This document shows positions 21,316 to 31,807 of a stretch of DNA of 64,000 bases, piece by piece (within the stretch, counting starts at the first letter, position 1; each line of letters opens with the position of its first letter). Source of the stretch: Gammaproteobacteria bacterium (lineage in GTDB: Bacteria > Pseudomonadota > Gammaproteobacteria > Pseudomonadales > Cellvibrionaceae); contig SEBU01000001.1 in assembly GCA_004173475.1 (NCBI GenBank), positions 1,364,001 to 1,428,000 of the forward strand. Direction: 5' to 3'. The notes beneath the pieces were generated by a model, which worked only from the letters and a program-made list of their open reading frames with translations, ran no database searches and was not told the origin of the DNA. A program made the translations under genes and the position numbers.

Positions 21316-21696
21316 CTAACGGTGGATGAAGATTTTGGCGTCACGAAGAATTTTGTCAGCACACTCAAATATTTGTTCTTCCCAGCAACTTCCGGTGCTC
21401 ACGCCGACAAGCTTTTGTTGAGTATTAAAATTTACTTTATATGACACCTGGTTGTGATTCGCTATTTTTTTCAATTTAACATCCTCTACCATCAGTAACT
21501 GCATTTCACTTCGCTTATCAGAACTCATCGCAAATTCACGAGAATGGGATATTTGCGTTCGTAACTCCCGCTCAAGAGATTTGGTTAGTTCATCGCTTCC
21601 TACGTAAATGATATCGATGGTGATAACCTTCGGTAAAGAAAAGGCGGTAGGCGAAAAGTAAATGCAAAGCAAAAAAATCAAATTTTTAATTTTCAT
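21316..21696 (-). CDS. Hypothetical secreted protein
   Basis: 126-aa ORF with N-terminal signal-like MKIKNLIFLLCIYFSPTAFS. Confidence 0.55.
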   Translation of the reverse strand: MKIKNLIFLLCIYFSPTAFSLPKVITIDIIYVGSDELTKSLERELRTQISHSREFAMSSDKRSEMQLLMVEDVKLKKIANHNQVSYKVNFNTQQKLVGVSTGSCWEEQIFECADKILRDAKIFIHR

Positions 21697-21861
21697 TTTC
21701 GCACCGGATTTTTTGAATACTAGAATACGCTTCTTGTATTTTTGCTTGTTCGTTCAGAATAGATGTCGAGATGAAGAATCTTTAAACGAACTATGGCTGC
21801 GAGAGGGAATCGTCACATCTTAATGATACGACGACCTATCTCATAACTAATTGTTACTGAC

Positions 21862-23109
21862 TCAGGCTTGATAAATCTTTGCCGGCTGCGGTAAATCTGG
21901 CAAAGTTGCAACGGATAATTGCAACGCGGCTTGATAAACTTCTAAACTTTTTTGAGTTTCACCCAAATTATTCAATATGCGCGCAAGCTCAGCATAGGTC
22001 TCAACATTTTTTTGCACCGCCAAACTGCGCTGAAAATAATCGCGTGCAACGCCCCATAAATGATTACGTAAATGTAAACGACCCAGCGCACGCAATAACG
22101 CCGCACTTTGCGGATAATATTTTAACCAGGTTTCTGCATTGCGTATCACTTCGGCAATATCACTGATTCGCAATACTCCGTACAGATCAACTAAACTTTC
22201 ATCCCAACTTTTACTTAAGGTTTTACGTAGCAAAACCTCAGCTTCCTGATCTTGCAAATGATCTATTAATATTTTTGCGTAGGCGGCAACTATACGTGGA
22301 ACTCGTTGTTGATATGGCGGCACTTTGCCCCACGCTTTTCGCAAAATAGCCAACCGATCCGCCACAGACGCATGTTGTGCAGTTGTGCTCGCGAGATTTA
22401 ATTGGCCCAACACTACCAGCGTTTCAATCTCTATAGTTTCGGCAACTGAACACACTTTGTATTTTTTAACGAGCGGAAATATGTCACCAAGGCCTAACCA
22501 ATCCTGGCGCAATTCATATAATTGGCGAAGGCTATTGATGACAATCGTGTTCTTCGGTGCTTTTTGTTGTAAGGCCAACAAAATTAGTTTGGCTTGCTCA
22601 AAGCGACCGTTATTCATTTCCATTTTTGCCTGCGCGACACCAATTGGCACGGTGAAGGTAGGATATTTTTTTTGCGCATCATTAAGAATTTTTATGGCAT
22701 CTTCCTGGTCACCCAATTCGTAACTCGCACGCGCCGCCGCCAAATAATTCACCAGTGGTGATTCAACTTTGGTGGCCGTACGCAGTAATTTTTTGCGCGC
22801 TTGAAGCCAATCTCCTGATAAAAAATCAACTAGACCATTAGCCGCCCGCTTGCTCGCACGCTCAGTAGTTCCGAAAACAAAAAAATCTGTGAGACGTTGC
22901 GCAATAGACCAGCTCACCAATAAAAATCGTGTCGTCAGCCACCAAAGCACAACCAACACAAGCACAATAAAGCAGGCAAACCACAAACTGGTTTCAACCG
23001 TTTTTTGTCCAAGGATAAACAGCACGTATCCAGCATCAGGCAATACAAAGCCAAAACCCCAAAGCGCTAATAAAATTATCGCGATAGTGAGGGCAATCAA
23101 TTTTTTCAT
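21862..23109 (-). CDS. hemY: HemY-type TPR membrane protein
   Basis: N-terminal TM plus TPR-like repeats; directly downstream of hemX/hemD/hemC. Confidence 0.9.
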   Translation of the reverse strand: MKKLIALTIAIILLALWGFGFVLPDAGYVLFILGQKTVETSLWFACFIVLVLVVLWWLTTRFLLVSWSIAQRLTDFFVFGTTERASKRAANGLVDFLSGDWLQARKKLLRTATKVESPLVNYLAAARASYELGDQEDAIKILNDAQKKYPTFTVPIGVAQAKMEMNNGRFEQAKLILLALQQKAPKNTIVINSLRQLYELRQDWLGLGDIFPLVKKYKVCSVAETIEIETLVVLGQLNLASTTAQHASVADRLAILRKAWGKVPPYQQRVPRIVAAYAKILIDHLQDQEAEVLLRKTLSKSWDESLVDLYGVLRISDIAEVIRNAETWLKYYPQSAALLRALGRLHLRNHLWGVARDYFQRSLAVQKNVETYAELARILNNLGETQKSLEVYQAALQLSVATLPDLPQPAKIYQA

Positions 23110-24197
23110 TAATTGCCTCCGTGACGACTAAAAGCAAGGCGATCTTTTTGACGAAGATATTCTTTTACCAAGGCTGCGGAACCGGTGAAATCAGGAAGGG
23201 GTTGTTGCACATTATTCTTTTTCAATTGATCCAGATCATTGAGCACAATTTGCGCTTGATCATTAAGCGGATAGTAATCGCGAATCCAATTTTGCGCCTT
23301 ATCAAGGCTCGCTTGATATACGTGTTGTTCTTCACGCAGCAACCCTATTTGAGCCTGCTCCAACATTAATCTCAAGTTTTGTTTTAAATACATCTGATCT
23401 TCCGGTGGCAAGATTGCATCCACACGGCGGCCTTGATCACGCACTCTTACGTACATACTTAACTTGTGCCAAGCTCGCTTACCTACATTTTTTACACTTT
23501 GCCATAAAGTGGTCGATGGCAACTCTTCACCTTCATTCAACGCGGCGATTGTCTCCTCATCCTCTTCGAACAAGGGCTCAATAAGCGGCAGATTTTCTAT
23601 TTGTTGAGTTATCGCAAGCAATTGTAAATAAATACCTTCCCGATCAATTTTTTGCGCTAATTTTAATGCTTCAATTTCTTCTGATAATTTTTTTCGCGCG
23701 GGAAATAAATCCGCATTTTGCAATTCGGCCAACACACTATTTGCAGATTGGGCAAGCGCGAGAGAATTTACCGCTTCATGCTCCATTAGAATGCGTTGAT
23801 TCGCCATACGCAATAAATAATCAACTTCTGCTAACTTCCAGTCATCTTTATTTAGGTTAGTTAATGCCAAAACCTTCGACGTGGTGCTGTCTAAACGTTG
23901 CGTTAGCTCAGTGACATCGCCTTGAACCTGCTTGCCTTGGTTGGCGAGGTCTTCAGCAACTTTTGCTTCAAGCGCTTTCTGTTTAACATCATTCGCAGCA
24001 GTTTGAGATGCGAGAATATTGTGAAGATTATTTATAGCTTGATATTGATACCACAAAAAAGCAGAAACGCCTGCAACCAACAAAAAGAGTGTCAAAGCCA
24101 CCCAAAAACCTAGGTTAGACTTTTTAACAACTGGACTGGTTTTTACATTTGCAACGTGCACGTTGTCAGCTTGCACCGGGGTATTAAGATCACTCAC
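23109..24197 (-). CDS. hemX: HemX-type uroporphyrinogen-III C-methyltransferase-like protein
   Basis: Single TM, coiled-coil, WKLAEVDYLLRMANQRILMEHE motif; operon context. Confidence 0.92.
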   Translation of the reverse strand: MSDLNTPVQADNVHVANVKTSPVVKKSNLGFWVALTLFLLVAGVSAFLWYQYQAINNLHNILASQTAANDVKQKALEAKVAEDLANQGKQVQGDVTELTQRLDSTTSKVLALTNLNKDDWKLAEVDYLLRMANQRILMEHEAVNSLALAQSANSVLAELQNADLFPARKKLSEEIEALKLAQKIDREGIYLQLLAITQQIENLPLIEPLFEEDEETIAALNEGEELPSTTLWQSVKNVGKRAWHKLSMYVRVRDQGRRVDAILPPEDQMYLKQNLRLMLEQAQIGLLREEQHVYQASLDKAQNWIRDYYPLNDQAQIVLNDLDQLKKNNVQQPLPDFTGSAALVKEYLRQKDRLAFSRHGGN

Positions 24198-24201
24198 AGT
24201 T

Positions 24202-25077
24202 TCACACCTTTTTAACTTGCGCTTTAAACGATAAAAGCGCGCGCTTCACGTCAATTAATCCTTGCAACATACTCGCTTCAGTTGCATTTTGTGCGCCATA
24301 TACATGGATTAGACCAGCAGCTTTTGCCAATTCAACAATACGCTGGCTCGGCACCAGCAACCAAATACGTTCGATTACAGCGCGCTCAAACACAGCTTTT
24401 TCATTCATTATTTTTATCAAATTTTCCAGCGCTTCGCCGCTGTGTACCACCACTACTAACTCCTGCGTAGCTGTTAAATCCTGTGTAGCTTTTAATTCTT
24501 GAGCATCATCGTCCTTTAGCAACTTAGCAAATTCAGATTGAGATGCTTCAGGCAACAGACGCTCGTAAAGCTCACAATATGTCACCAGTGCGCCACGAGT
24601 GGCCAGAACTTCGCCTATATGCGGCCGACCACCAACGCCACGAAAAATCACTATTTTTTTTCCTGCTACCGACTGCAGCCCTGGAGCTTGCAATAGCGTT
24701 TCACTGGTCATGGCTCCTACCTGGCTTTGTGCTAAATCGGTAACGGGTGCTCCACGATTTTGCAAAAGCTTCGCTGTGGTTTCACCTACAGCGAAAAATT
24801 CAATTCCGATTGGTAGTTGCGGCCAATAATTCTCAATCCATTCAAAACCTAATTCAACAGCATTTTGACTGACGAAAATTGCCTTATCGTAGAGATCCAA
24901 ATCCAAAATACAATTTTTAATGGCTTGTATCTGTACGTTGTCTAATACAGGAACAATTTCCAGCAAGGAGATAACCGTTGTAACTGCACCTAATTGATTG
25001 AGACGTTCAGCCCACGGAAGCGCTTGCGCGGTTGGGCGAGTGACGACTATATGTAAACCCGTTAAATCGTCTATCAA
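24202..25077 (-). CDS. hemD: Uroporphyrinogen-III synthase
   Basis: IVVTRPTAQALPWAERLNQLGA, FVSQNAVELG, AVGETTAKLLQNRGAP, FRGVGGRPHIGEVLATRGA; position after hemC. Confidence 0.92.
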   Translation of the reverse strand: MIDDLTGLHIVVTRPTAQALPWAERLNQLGAVTTVISLLEIVPVLDNVQIQAIKNCILDLDLYDKAIFVSQNAVELGFEWIENYWPQLPIGIEFFAVGETTAKLLQNRGAPVTDLAQSQVGAMTSETLLQAPGLQSVAGKKIVIFRGVGGRPHIGEVLATRGALVTYCELYERLLPEASQSEFAKLLKDDDAQELKATQDLTATQELVVVVHSGEALENLIKIMNEKAVFERAVIERIWLLVPSQRIVELAKAAGLIHVYGAQNATEASMLQGLIDVKRALLSFKAQVKKV

Positions 25078-25092
25078 AATAACAAACCCTGG

Positions 25093-26043
25093 TTAGTCCG
25101 GAGCACCTTCATAAACCTCGGCGAGAATTGCATCTGCTCCGGCAGCTAAAAGTTTTTCTGCAAGTGCAATTCCCATAGCTTCACCGTCATCGACTGCGCC
25201 ACGAATATCATCCCGTAACATACGTTGACCATCTGGAGAGCCAACCAAACCGCGCAACCATAAACCACCGTCAGTGTGGATAGCGTAGCAAGCAATCGGA
25301 ACCTGGCAACCGCCCTGTAACCGACGGTTCATAGCTCGTTCGGCAACAACTTGTTGAGCGCTTAACTTGTGATGCAATGGCGATAATAATTCCTGGGTCG
25401 CATCATCATCTACACGGCACTCAATACCCACGGCACCTTGTCCACCCGCCGGCAATGAAAATTCAACACTTATATAGGATCGAATACGTTCGCTTAGCTC
25501 CAGACGAATTAAACCTGCCGCTGCAAGAATGATGGCGTCGTATTCACCGTTATCGAGTTTCTGCAATCGCGTTTGTACATTGCCGCGTAAAAATTTTACA
25601 GTCAGGTCTGGCCGCGCCGCCAATAGCTGACATTGACGACGCAGACTCGAAGTACCCACAACACTTCCAGCAGGCAATTCATCGATGGTGTTAAAGCGAT
25701 TAGATACAAAAGCATCTCGCGCATCTTCGCGCGGGCAAATGACACTTAAGCCCAAGCCTTCCGGAAACTCCATAGGCACATCTTTCATGGAATGTACGGC
25801 GATATCCGCTTGATCTTCAAGCAAAGCTTGCTCCAATTCCTTAACGAATAAACCTTTGCCACCAACTTTGGCCAAAGGCACATCGAGTATCTTGTCGCCA
25901 CGGCTGGTTAAAGGCACCAATTCGATAACTAAATCAGGATGAAATTTAAGAAGCTCTGCTTTCACATATTCTGCTTGCCAAAGGGCCAACAGACTTTTAC
26001 GGGTAGCGATACGGAGCTTGCGGGCACTTGAAGACATAGACAT
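25093..26043 (-). CDS. hemC: Porphobilinogen deaminase (hydroxymethylbilane synthase)
   Basis: [81 protein letters not shown]; start set at internal ATG 26043 (26037 also possible); ORF extends to 26148. Confidence 0.95.
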   Translation of the reverse strand: MSMSSSARKLRIATRKSLLALWQAEYVKAELLKFHPDLVIELVPLTSRGDKILDVPLAKVGGKGLFVKELEQALLEDQADIAVHSMKDVPMEFPEGLGLSVICPREDARDAFVSNRFNTIDELPAGSVVGTSSLRRQCQLLAARPDLTVKFLRGNVQTRLQKLDNGEYDAIILAAAGLIRLELSERIRSYISVEFSLPAGGQGAVGIECRVDDDATQELLSPLHHKLSAQQVVAERAMNRRLQGGCQVPIACYAIHTDGGLWLRGLVGSPDGQRMLRDDIRGAVDDGEAMGIALAEKLLAAGADAILAEVYEGAPD

Positions 26044-26152
26044 CACACTTGCTGAAGCCGAACAGTTAAGGCGCGCATCATACCACTTGCAGCCATAATT
26101 TAATCTCGCCGACGTGGGTTTCAGGAAATCTATCGCAAGTTTCGGCAAATAA

Positions 26153-26181
26153 AAACGCCAGGGGCAAAACCACTGGCGTTT
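26153..26181 (-). terminator. Rho-independent terminator after pot genes
   Basis: Minus strand AAACGCCAG-loop-CTGGCGTTTTTATTT; 9-bp perfect stem followed by T-run. Confidence 0.85.
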
Positions 26182-26224
26182 GAAAGATCGAACTCAGGAT
26201 AAATAGGATATTGAATTACATTAA

Positions 26225-27292
26225 TTATTGGCCCGCTTTCAATAAATCCCAATATTTGGAGTAAATGGCGAGAACTTCATCGCCAACATCGGCATGAATT
26301 GAACCTTTTTCAAAATCTTCTTTCGATGGAAAGACCATTTTATTTGACCGTAATTTTTCATCCAATAGCGCCTGTCCTGCTAAATTAGGTGCGGTATAGC
26401 CCAAATCTTCAATGGCTGCTTTTGCACTTTCTGCACGCAGCATGAAATCAATAAATTTGTACGCGGCATCCACATCCGCTGCACCTTTGGGAATTACAAA
26501 ACTATCAATCGCAAAAGTGGCGCCTTCTTCTGGATAAACGAATTGAACATTTTCCAATTCTTGTGAGGCTTTATAAGCTTCGCCGTTCCAGATAGCGCCG
26601 ATGCTGACGTTTCCTTGAATTAATGGAACCTTTGGAGCGTCGGAGTTAAAAGTTTTTACGCTCGGCAATAACTCTTTTAGCTTTTCATAAGCACATTTAA
26701 TTTCTGCCTCATTAGTGCTGTTGTCTTGAAAACCACACAAACGCAAACCTATGTAAAAATTATCGCGCATGTCATCCATCAATTCGATTTTGCCCACGTA
26801 TTCAGGCTTCCACAGATCCGCCCATTTGGTAATTTTGCTGGCATCAACCACCTTGCCATTAATCGCAATGCCTGTAGCACTTACGAGATAAGGCACACTA
26901 TATTCGTTGTTCGGATCGTAGGATTTGTTCAGAAGCGCTGGGTCCAGGTTTGCAATATTTTGTATTTTTTCTTTTTCAAGCTTTTGCAACAACCCTTCTT
27001 TGCGCATTTTTTCTACATAAAAAGTTGATGGCACTACAACATCGTAACCCTTGCCGTCTAACAATTTAATTTTGGCATACATAGCCTCGTTACTTTCGTA
27101 AGTAGCATATTCCACTTCGATACCAGTTTCTTTCGTAAACGCCTGCAGTGCAGAATCTGGTAGGTATTCAGTCCAGTTGTATACCACTACTTTTCGTTTG
27201 ACCGAGGGTTCGGCTGCCGTGGGCGTTTGCGATTCCTGCTTGGAACATCCAACCATTAGTAATGTGACTACTAGTGCAATCCACTTTTTCAT
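26225..27292 (-). CDS. potD: Spermidine/putrescine ABC transporter substrate-binding lipoprotein (PotD/PotF family)
   Basis: Lipobox MVGCSK; VYNWTEYLPDSALQAFTKETGIEVEYATYESNEAMYAKIKLL...VVPSTFYVEKMRKEGLLQKL. Confidence 0.92.
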   Translation of the reverse strand: MKKWIALVVTLLMVGCSKQESQTPTAAEPSVKRKVVVYNWTEYLPDSALQAFTKETGIEVEYATYESNEAMYAKIKLLDGKGYDVVVPSTFYVEKMRKEGLLQKLEKEKIQNIANLDPALLNKSYDPNNEYSVPYLVSATGIAINGKVVDASKITKWADLWKPEYVGKIELMDDMRDNFYIGLRLCGFQDNSTNEAEIKCAYEKLKELLPSVKTFNSDAPKVPLIQGNVSIGAIWNGEAYKASQELENVQFVYPEEGATFAIDSFVIPKGAADVDAAYKFIDFMLRAESAKAAIEDLGYTAPNLAGQALLDEKLRSNKMVFPSKEDFEKGSIHADVGDEVLAIYSKYWDLLKAGQ

Positions 27293-28078
27293 TTACTTTT
27301 TCTCCCGCAAAAGAAGTTGAGAAACGATGACTAAAATAAGTGACACCACCAAAAGCGTTGTCGAGATAGCGTTTACTTCAGGTGATACACCTACACGCAC
27401 CATCGAGTACACTTTGAGCGGCAAAATTTCGTAACTTGGGCCAGTAACAAAAGCGCTGACGATTACGTCATCCAACGAAAGGGTAAAACTTAATAGCCAA
27501 CCGGACGCTACTGCTGGCAACGCGAGCGGTAAAATAATTTTCATAAATACCCGCCCTTCAGTTGCGCCTAAATCGCGCGCAGCCTCCAGCATTTTCATAT
27601 CAAACCCTTTCAACCGCGAGTAAACGGCGACAATTACGAAGGGTAAACAGAACGTGATGTGGGCCAACAACAACGACCAAAATCCCAACTGAATGCCCAA
27701 CAAAATAAAAATAATTAACAAGGCAATTGCCAACACAATTTCCGGTGTGAGCATGCTGACAAAAACCATTGAGGATAAAACGGCTTTGCCTTTGAATTGA
27801 TAACGGTGTAGTGCCACTGCAGCGAGTGTGCCAATGATTGTGGCTAAAGTAGCAGAGGTAATCGCAATTAACACTGAGTGGCCAGCAGCTTGCATTAGGC
27901 CTTCATTTGAAAATAATTTTTCGTACCATTTAAGGGTAAAACCTGTCCAATGATTGCCATATTTTGAAGCATTGAATGAATTAATAACGAGCACAGCGAT
28001 AGGCAAATAAAGTACAACCAAAACGCCGACTAGATAACCCTTACTTAACCAACGCACTGATTTAGAAGTCTGAGCCAT
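27293..28078 (-). CDS. potC: Polyamine ABC transporter permease (PotC/PotI family)
   Basis: MetI-type permease; EAARDLGATEGRVFMKIILPLALPAVASG; start set at internal ATG 28078. Confidence 0.9.
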   Translation of the reverse strand: MAQTSKSVRWLSKGYLVGVLVVLYLPIAVLVINSFNASKYGNHWTGFTLKWYEKLFSNEGLMQAAGHSVLIAITSATLATIIGTLAAVALHRYQFKGKAVLSSMVFVSMLTPEIVLAIALLIIFILLGIQLGFWSLLLAHITFCLPFVIVAVYSRLKGFDMKMLEAARDLGATEGRVFMKIILPLALPAVASGWLLSFTLSLDDVIVSAFVTGPSYEILPLKVYSMVRVGVSPEVNAISTTLLVVSLILVIVSQLLLREKK

Positions 28079-28931
28079 TGATGCCCCCTTGCTTACTAAC
28101 AAAGCTCGCGGCTTTGTAATATAACCACAACATAAATCCGAGCAATACAATTAGCAGCACGCTCAATGCTGAACCAAATGGCCAGTCTCGCGTCACGAGA
28201 AATTGAGTTTTTATTACGTTACCAAGTAGTAAATTTTTTGCGCCGCCGAGTAAATCGGAAACGAAAAACATCCCCATCGCAGGTAATAAAACCATTAAGC
28301 ACCCTGCGACAATTCCAGGCGACGTAAGCGGAATTGTAATATGCCAAAAACGACTCCAAACACCGGCACCCAAATCTTGCGCCGCCTGATGCAAACGTAA
28401 ATCCAATTTTTCAATGGCGGAAAATAATGGCAATACCATAAATGGGAGGAGGATATAACTTAAACCCATGATCACAGCAAATTCTGTGTAGAGCATTTGA
28501 ACGGGCTCTTTGACAACATGCAAAGCAATCAAAATATTATTAAACAACCCCTCGTTACCCAGCAAAAATTGCAAGGCGTAGGTACGCACCAATGAGTTAG
28601 TCCAGAACGGTAAAATAACGAGAAATAATATAAGCGGCTGCCATTTTTTCGGAAGACTGGCGATACACATGGCAAACGGATAGCCAATCAACAAACACAC
28701 CAGCATTGCTTTTAACGACATTCGCAATGAATCCCACAGAACCTGCAAATAAAGTACATCAAGCGTGCGTACATAATTTTCGCCCGTGATGGGCAGCGCA
28801 ACGGTAGACGCAGGATCGCGTGTTAAAAAGCTGGCGAAAACCACAAACAAGTTGGGCATGAATACAAAACAGGTAAGCCAAACACTCACCAGTCCGATTG
28901 CCCAAAAACGAAATTGATAAAATTGCTTCAT
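28062..28931 (-). CDS. potB: Polyamine ABC transporter permease (PotB/PotH family)
   Basis: MetI-type permease; QAAQDLGAGVWSRFWHITIPLTSPGIVAG; start set at internal ATG 28931. Confidence 0.9.
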   Translation of the reverse strand: MKQFYQFRFWAIGLVSVWLTCFVFMPNLFVVFASFLTRDPASTVALPITGENYVRTLDVLYLQVLWDSLRMSLKAMLVCLLIGYPFAMCIASLPKKWQPLILFLVILPFWTNSLVRTYALQFLLGNEGLFNNILIALHVVKEPVQMLYTEFAVIMGLSYILLPFMVLPLFSAIEKLDLRLHQAAQDLGAGVWSRFWHITIPLTSPGIVAGCLMVLLPAMGMFFVSDLLGGAKNLLLGNVIKTQFLVTRDWPFGSALSVLLIVLLGFMLWLYYKAASFVSKQGGINGSDF

Positions 28932-28933
28932 GA

Positions 28934-30037
28934 TCAGTGTGCCTCGTAAGGCATTACAACTTCCCACCCGGGAACCCACTTAACTGCCACGGTTTGATTA
29001 AGGCTGTAATCAAATGATGGGTCGTCTTCATCGAAGAATTCACTGGCGATTAACTCAACACCTGAAGGCAAACGAATAATAGAGTCTAGTGTTTTACCTT
29101 TATAGTTACGCTCAACTACAGTGCCCGTTAGAACTTGGCTCACGTGCGGATCATCTATATATTCCACACGCAAATCTTCAGGTCTCAGCAACACATTGAC
29201 CTTGTCACCCACTTTGAAATTATGTTCAGCGTGAAGCGTCCATTGCAGACCTTCTACCTTAACCTCGTATTCTTTGTTGCCATCAATGGCGACAATTTCA
29301 CCTTCGAGCTCGTTAATTTCGCCAATGAATTTTGCAACAAATAAATTGGCCGGATTTTCATAAATTTCGCGAGGCGTACCTAACTGTTGCACTACTCCTT
29401 TATGCATTACCACAACTCGATCAGACATGGACAAAGCTTCGTCCTGATCGTGCGTAACAAATACAAAAGTAATGCCGAGCTTACGTTGCAAACGCTTTAA
29501 TTCAATTTGCATTTGCTGACGCAATTTATAATCGAGTGCCGACAAGGATTCATCTAGCAATAATAATTTTGGTCGATTAACGACGGCACGAGCAATAGCA
29601 ACGCGTTGTTGTTGGCCACCGGAAAGCTGTGAAGGTTTACGATCAGCAAAATCACCGAGACGAACCATTTCCAGAGCTTCGATCACGCGCGGTTTGATTT
29701 CTTCTTTGGCGACACCGCTCATTTTTAAACCGAAGGCGACATTCTCAAAAACAGTCATGTGTGGAAATAGCGCATAACTTTGAAATACGGTATTTACCGG
29801 GCGCTTTTCAGCGGGAAGAGAACTTATTTCCTGACCCGCCAAATGTATTTCCCCGACATCAGCAGTTTCCAAGCCTGCGATCATTCGCAACACAGTGGTC
29901 TTGCCACAACCTGATGGACCAAGGAGTGTAAAAAATTCACCGTTAAAAATAGTGAGATCGAACTTATTCAAAACTACGTTATCTCCGTAAGCTTTGGATA
30001 AGCCGGTTAAGACTAATAAAGGGCGCGCTTCAGTCAC
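28934..30037 (-). CDS. potA: Polyamine ABC transporter ATP-binding protein (PotA/PotG family)
   Basis: [45 protein letters not shown]-like C-terminus. Confidence 0.93.
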   Translation of the reverse strand: MTEARPLLVLTGLSKAYGDNVVLNKFDLTIFNGEFFTLLGPSGCGKTTVLRMIAGLETADVGEIHLAGQEISSLPAEKRPVNTVFQSYALFPHMTVFENVAFGLKMSGVAKEEIKPRVIEALEMVRLGDFADRKPSQLSGGQQQRVAIARAVVNRPKLLLLDESLSALDYKLRQQMQIELKRLQRKLGITFVFVTHDQDEALSMSDRVVVMHKGVVQQLGTPREIYENPANLFVAKFIGEINELEGEIVAIDGNKEYEVKVEGLQWTLHAEHNFKVGDKVNVLLRPEDLRVEYIDDPHVSQVLTGTVVERNYKGKTLDSIIRLPSGVELIASEFFDEDDPSFDYSLNQTVAVKWVPGWEVVMPYEAH

Positions 30038-30475
30038 CTTGGTCAGGCTCCTCTGATCGTTACATAACAGCGCACTGCATTAACTTGCAAACGCTACTAA
30101 GGCACTTTGTTAATTGGGAAAAAGAATCTGGGCATTGTTTCGCAAACCCGTACGTCTATCTAAAGCTTCAGCACACAGAAATAAGTTTTCGTACTAAATA
30201 TTTGAGCGATTCCAAAAGCTACGGATTACGTCAGGTAATTATATTGTGGTTCATGTAACACCGTTTTTGCCGACATATCGTCATGCAAACCGAGTCAAAA
30301 AAGCACGAAATCAATTGAACCAAAAAGACGCCGCATTTTACTCACACAGGGTGGCAAAAATCCAGCAAGACAACGCAAAACACGCGCCAACCGCAATTGA
30401 ACGCTACGTTTTGGGAGAGGTAAATATATTAAGCCTAGCCATACCGCACCAGGCTTATCATAACTGCGATGGCGA

Positions 30476-30787
30476 CTAAATAGGACGACCGCCGTAATCC
30501 GGGCTTGGCTTTTTCGGTGGGTCTGCAGTGACGTTAGGAGGCACTTCACTAATAACCCCTCCACGCGCCAAAAATGCGGCCACTTGATCTTCTAATTCAT
30601 CGCGAATTTTTTGCCGTGAAGCGATACTGAAATCTTCAAGTGCTTCCACCACAGCTGCCGCTTTGGTGCTTGCAGTATAACCTGCGTCGTCACTGTCGAG
30701 GGGCTCATCATCTGCGTCTGCATCCTCGACATCATCCTCAATGGGCTCTTCGGCTTCATCTTCTTCGTTAATGAGATCATCACTCAT
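30476..30787 (-). CDS. sutA: SutA-like small acidic protein (RNA polymerase-associated regulator family)
   Basis: Acidic N-terminus and C-terminal AAFLARGG...EVPPNVTADPPKKPSPDYGGRPI, resembling Pseudomonas SutA from memory. Confidence 0.72.
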   Translation of the reverse strand: MSDDLINEEDEAEEPIEDDVEDADADDEPLDSDDAGYTASTKAAAVVEALEDFSIASRQKIRDELEDQVAAFLARGGVISEVPPNVTADPPKKPSPDYGGRPI

Positions 30788-31163
30788 ACTTTCACCTACG
30801 TTTTCATTTAACTATTTCGTCGAACAAGATTGTTAACGAGAGATAACGCAAGCCACCCACTTCATTACAATCATGCTTTTGATTATTTGGTTAACTATAT
30901 AGCTCAGACTTGGGTAAACGTCATGGTCAGCACCACAAATTTTTAGTCTTTTTTTATCTTGAGGTCAACAGGGCCATTATCGTGGCAATTACCTCAAGAA
31001 ATTTTGCCGCATTTTACTGTTAAGCACGCCAAGCGCAATCGTAGAATAATAAAACTTATGTAAGATTATCAAATAAAAATAAAAAGATGCAGTTGCACTA
31101 TGACCGCGTTCATTTTTCAGCCAAGCGAATCACTAAAGCCAATTCTTAAATTCTAAAGAAAAA

Positions 31164-31188
31164 AAAAGCGCACCGGATGTGCGCCTTT
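31164..31188 (-). terminator. Rho-independent terminator after downstream PII gene
   Basis: Minus strand AAAGGCGCACATCCGGTGCGCTTTTTT. Confidence 0.85.
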
Positions 31189-31204
31189 TAACACAGACAT
31201 ATTT

Positions 31205-31558
<354 letters not shown>

Positions 31559-31740
31559 TTATGGTCTTATCAGTAAAGCGTATTTATTAAAAAGAACGCT
31601 CAATTGTATTTTTTAAAACAAAATCAAAAACCTAAGATACACGTTAGCCGTATGAAAATCACCTGTTCGCTTATGACAATTTTCCAAGGCAATTATTTAC
31701 TAAGGGTTTGCCATTACAACTCACTGACTCTAGAGGATTA

Positions 31741-31774
31741 AAAAAGCCCCGTGTTTAATCACAAGGGGCTTTTT
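31741..31774 (-). terminator. Hairpin terminator downstream of amtB
   Basis: AAAAAGCCCC...GGGGCTTTTT perfect inverted repeat between the amtB stop and glnK. Confidence 0.85.
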
Positions 31775-31807
31775 CCAATCTTGCTGAACGCTTCAATAAC
31801 TCTTCAA

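Noticed and set aside
30246-30479. 77-aa ORF upstream of the pot genes
   Set aside because: No recognisable domain, no clear RBS, overlaps the end of the SutA-like gene; insufficient support
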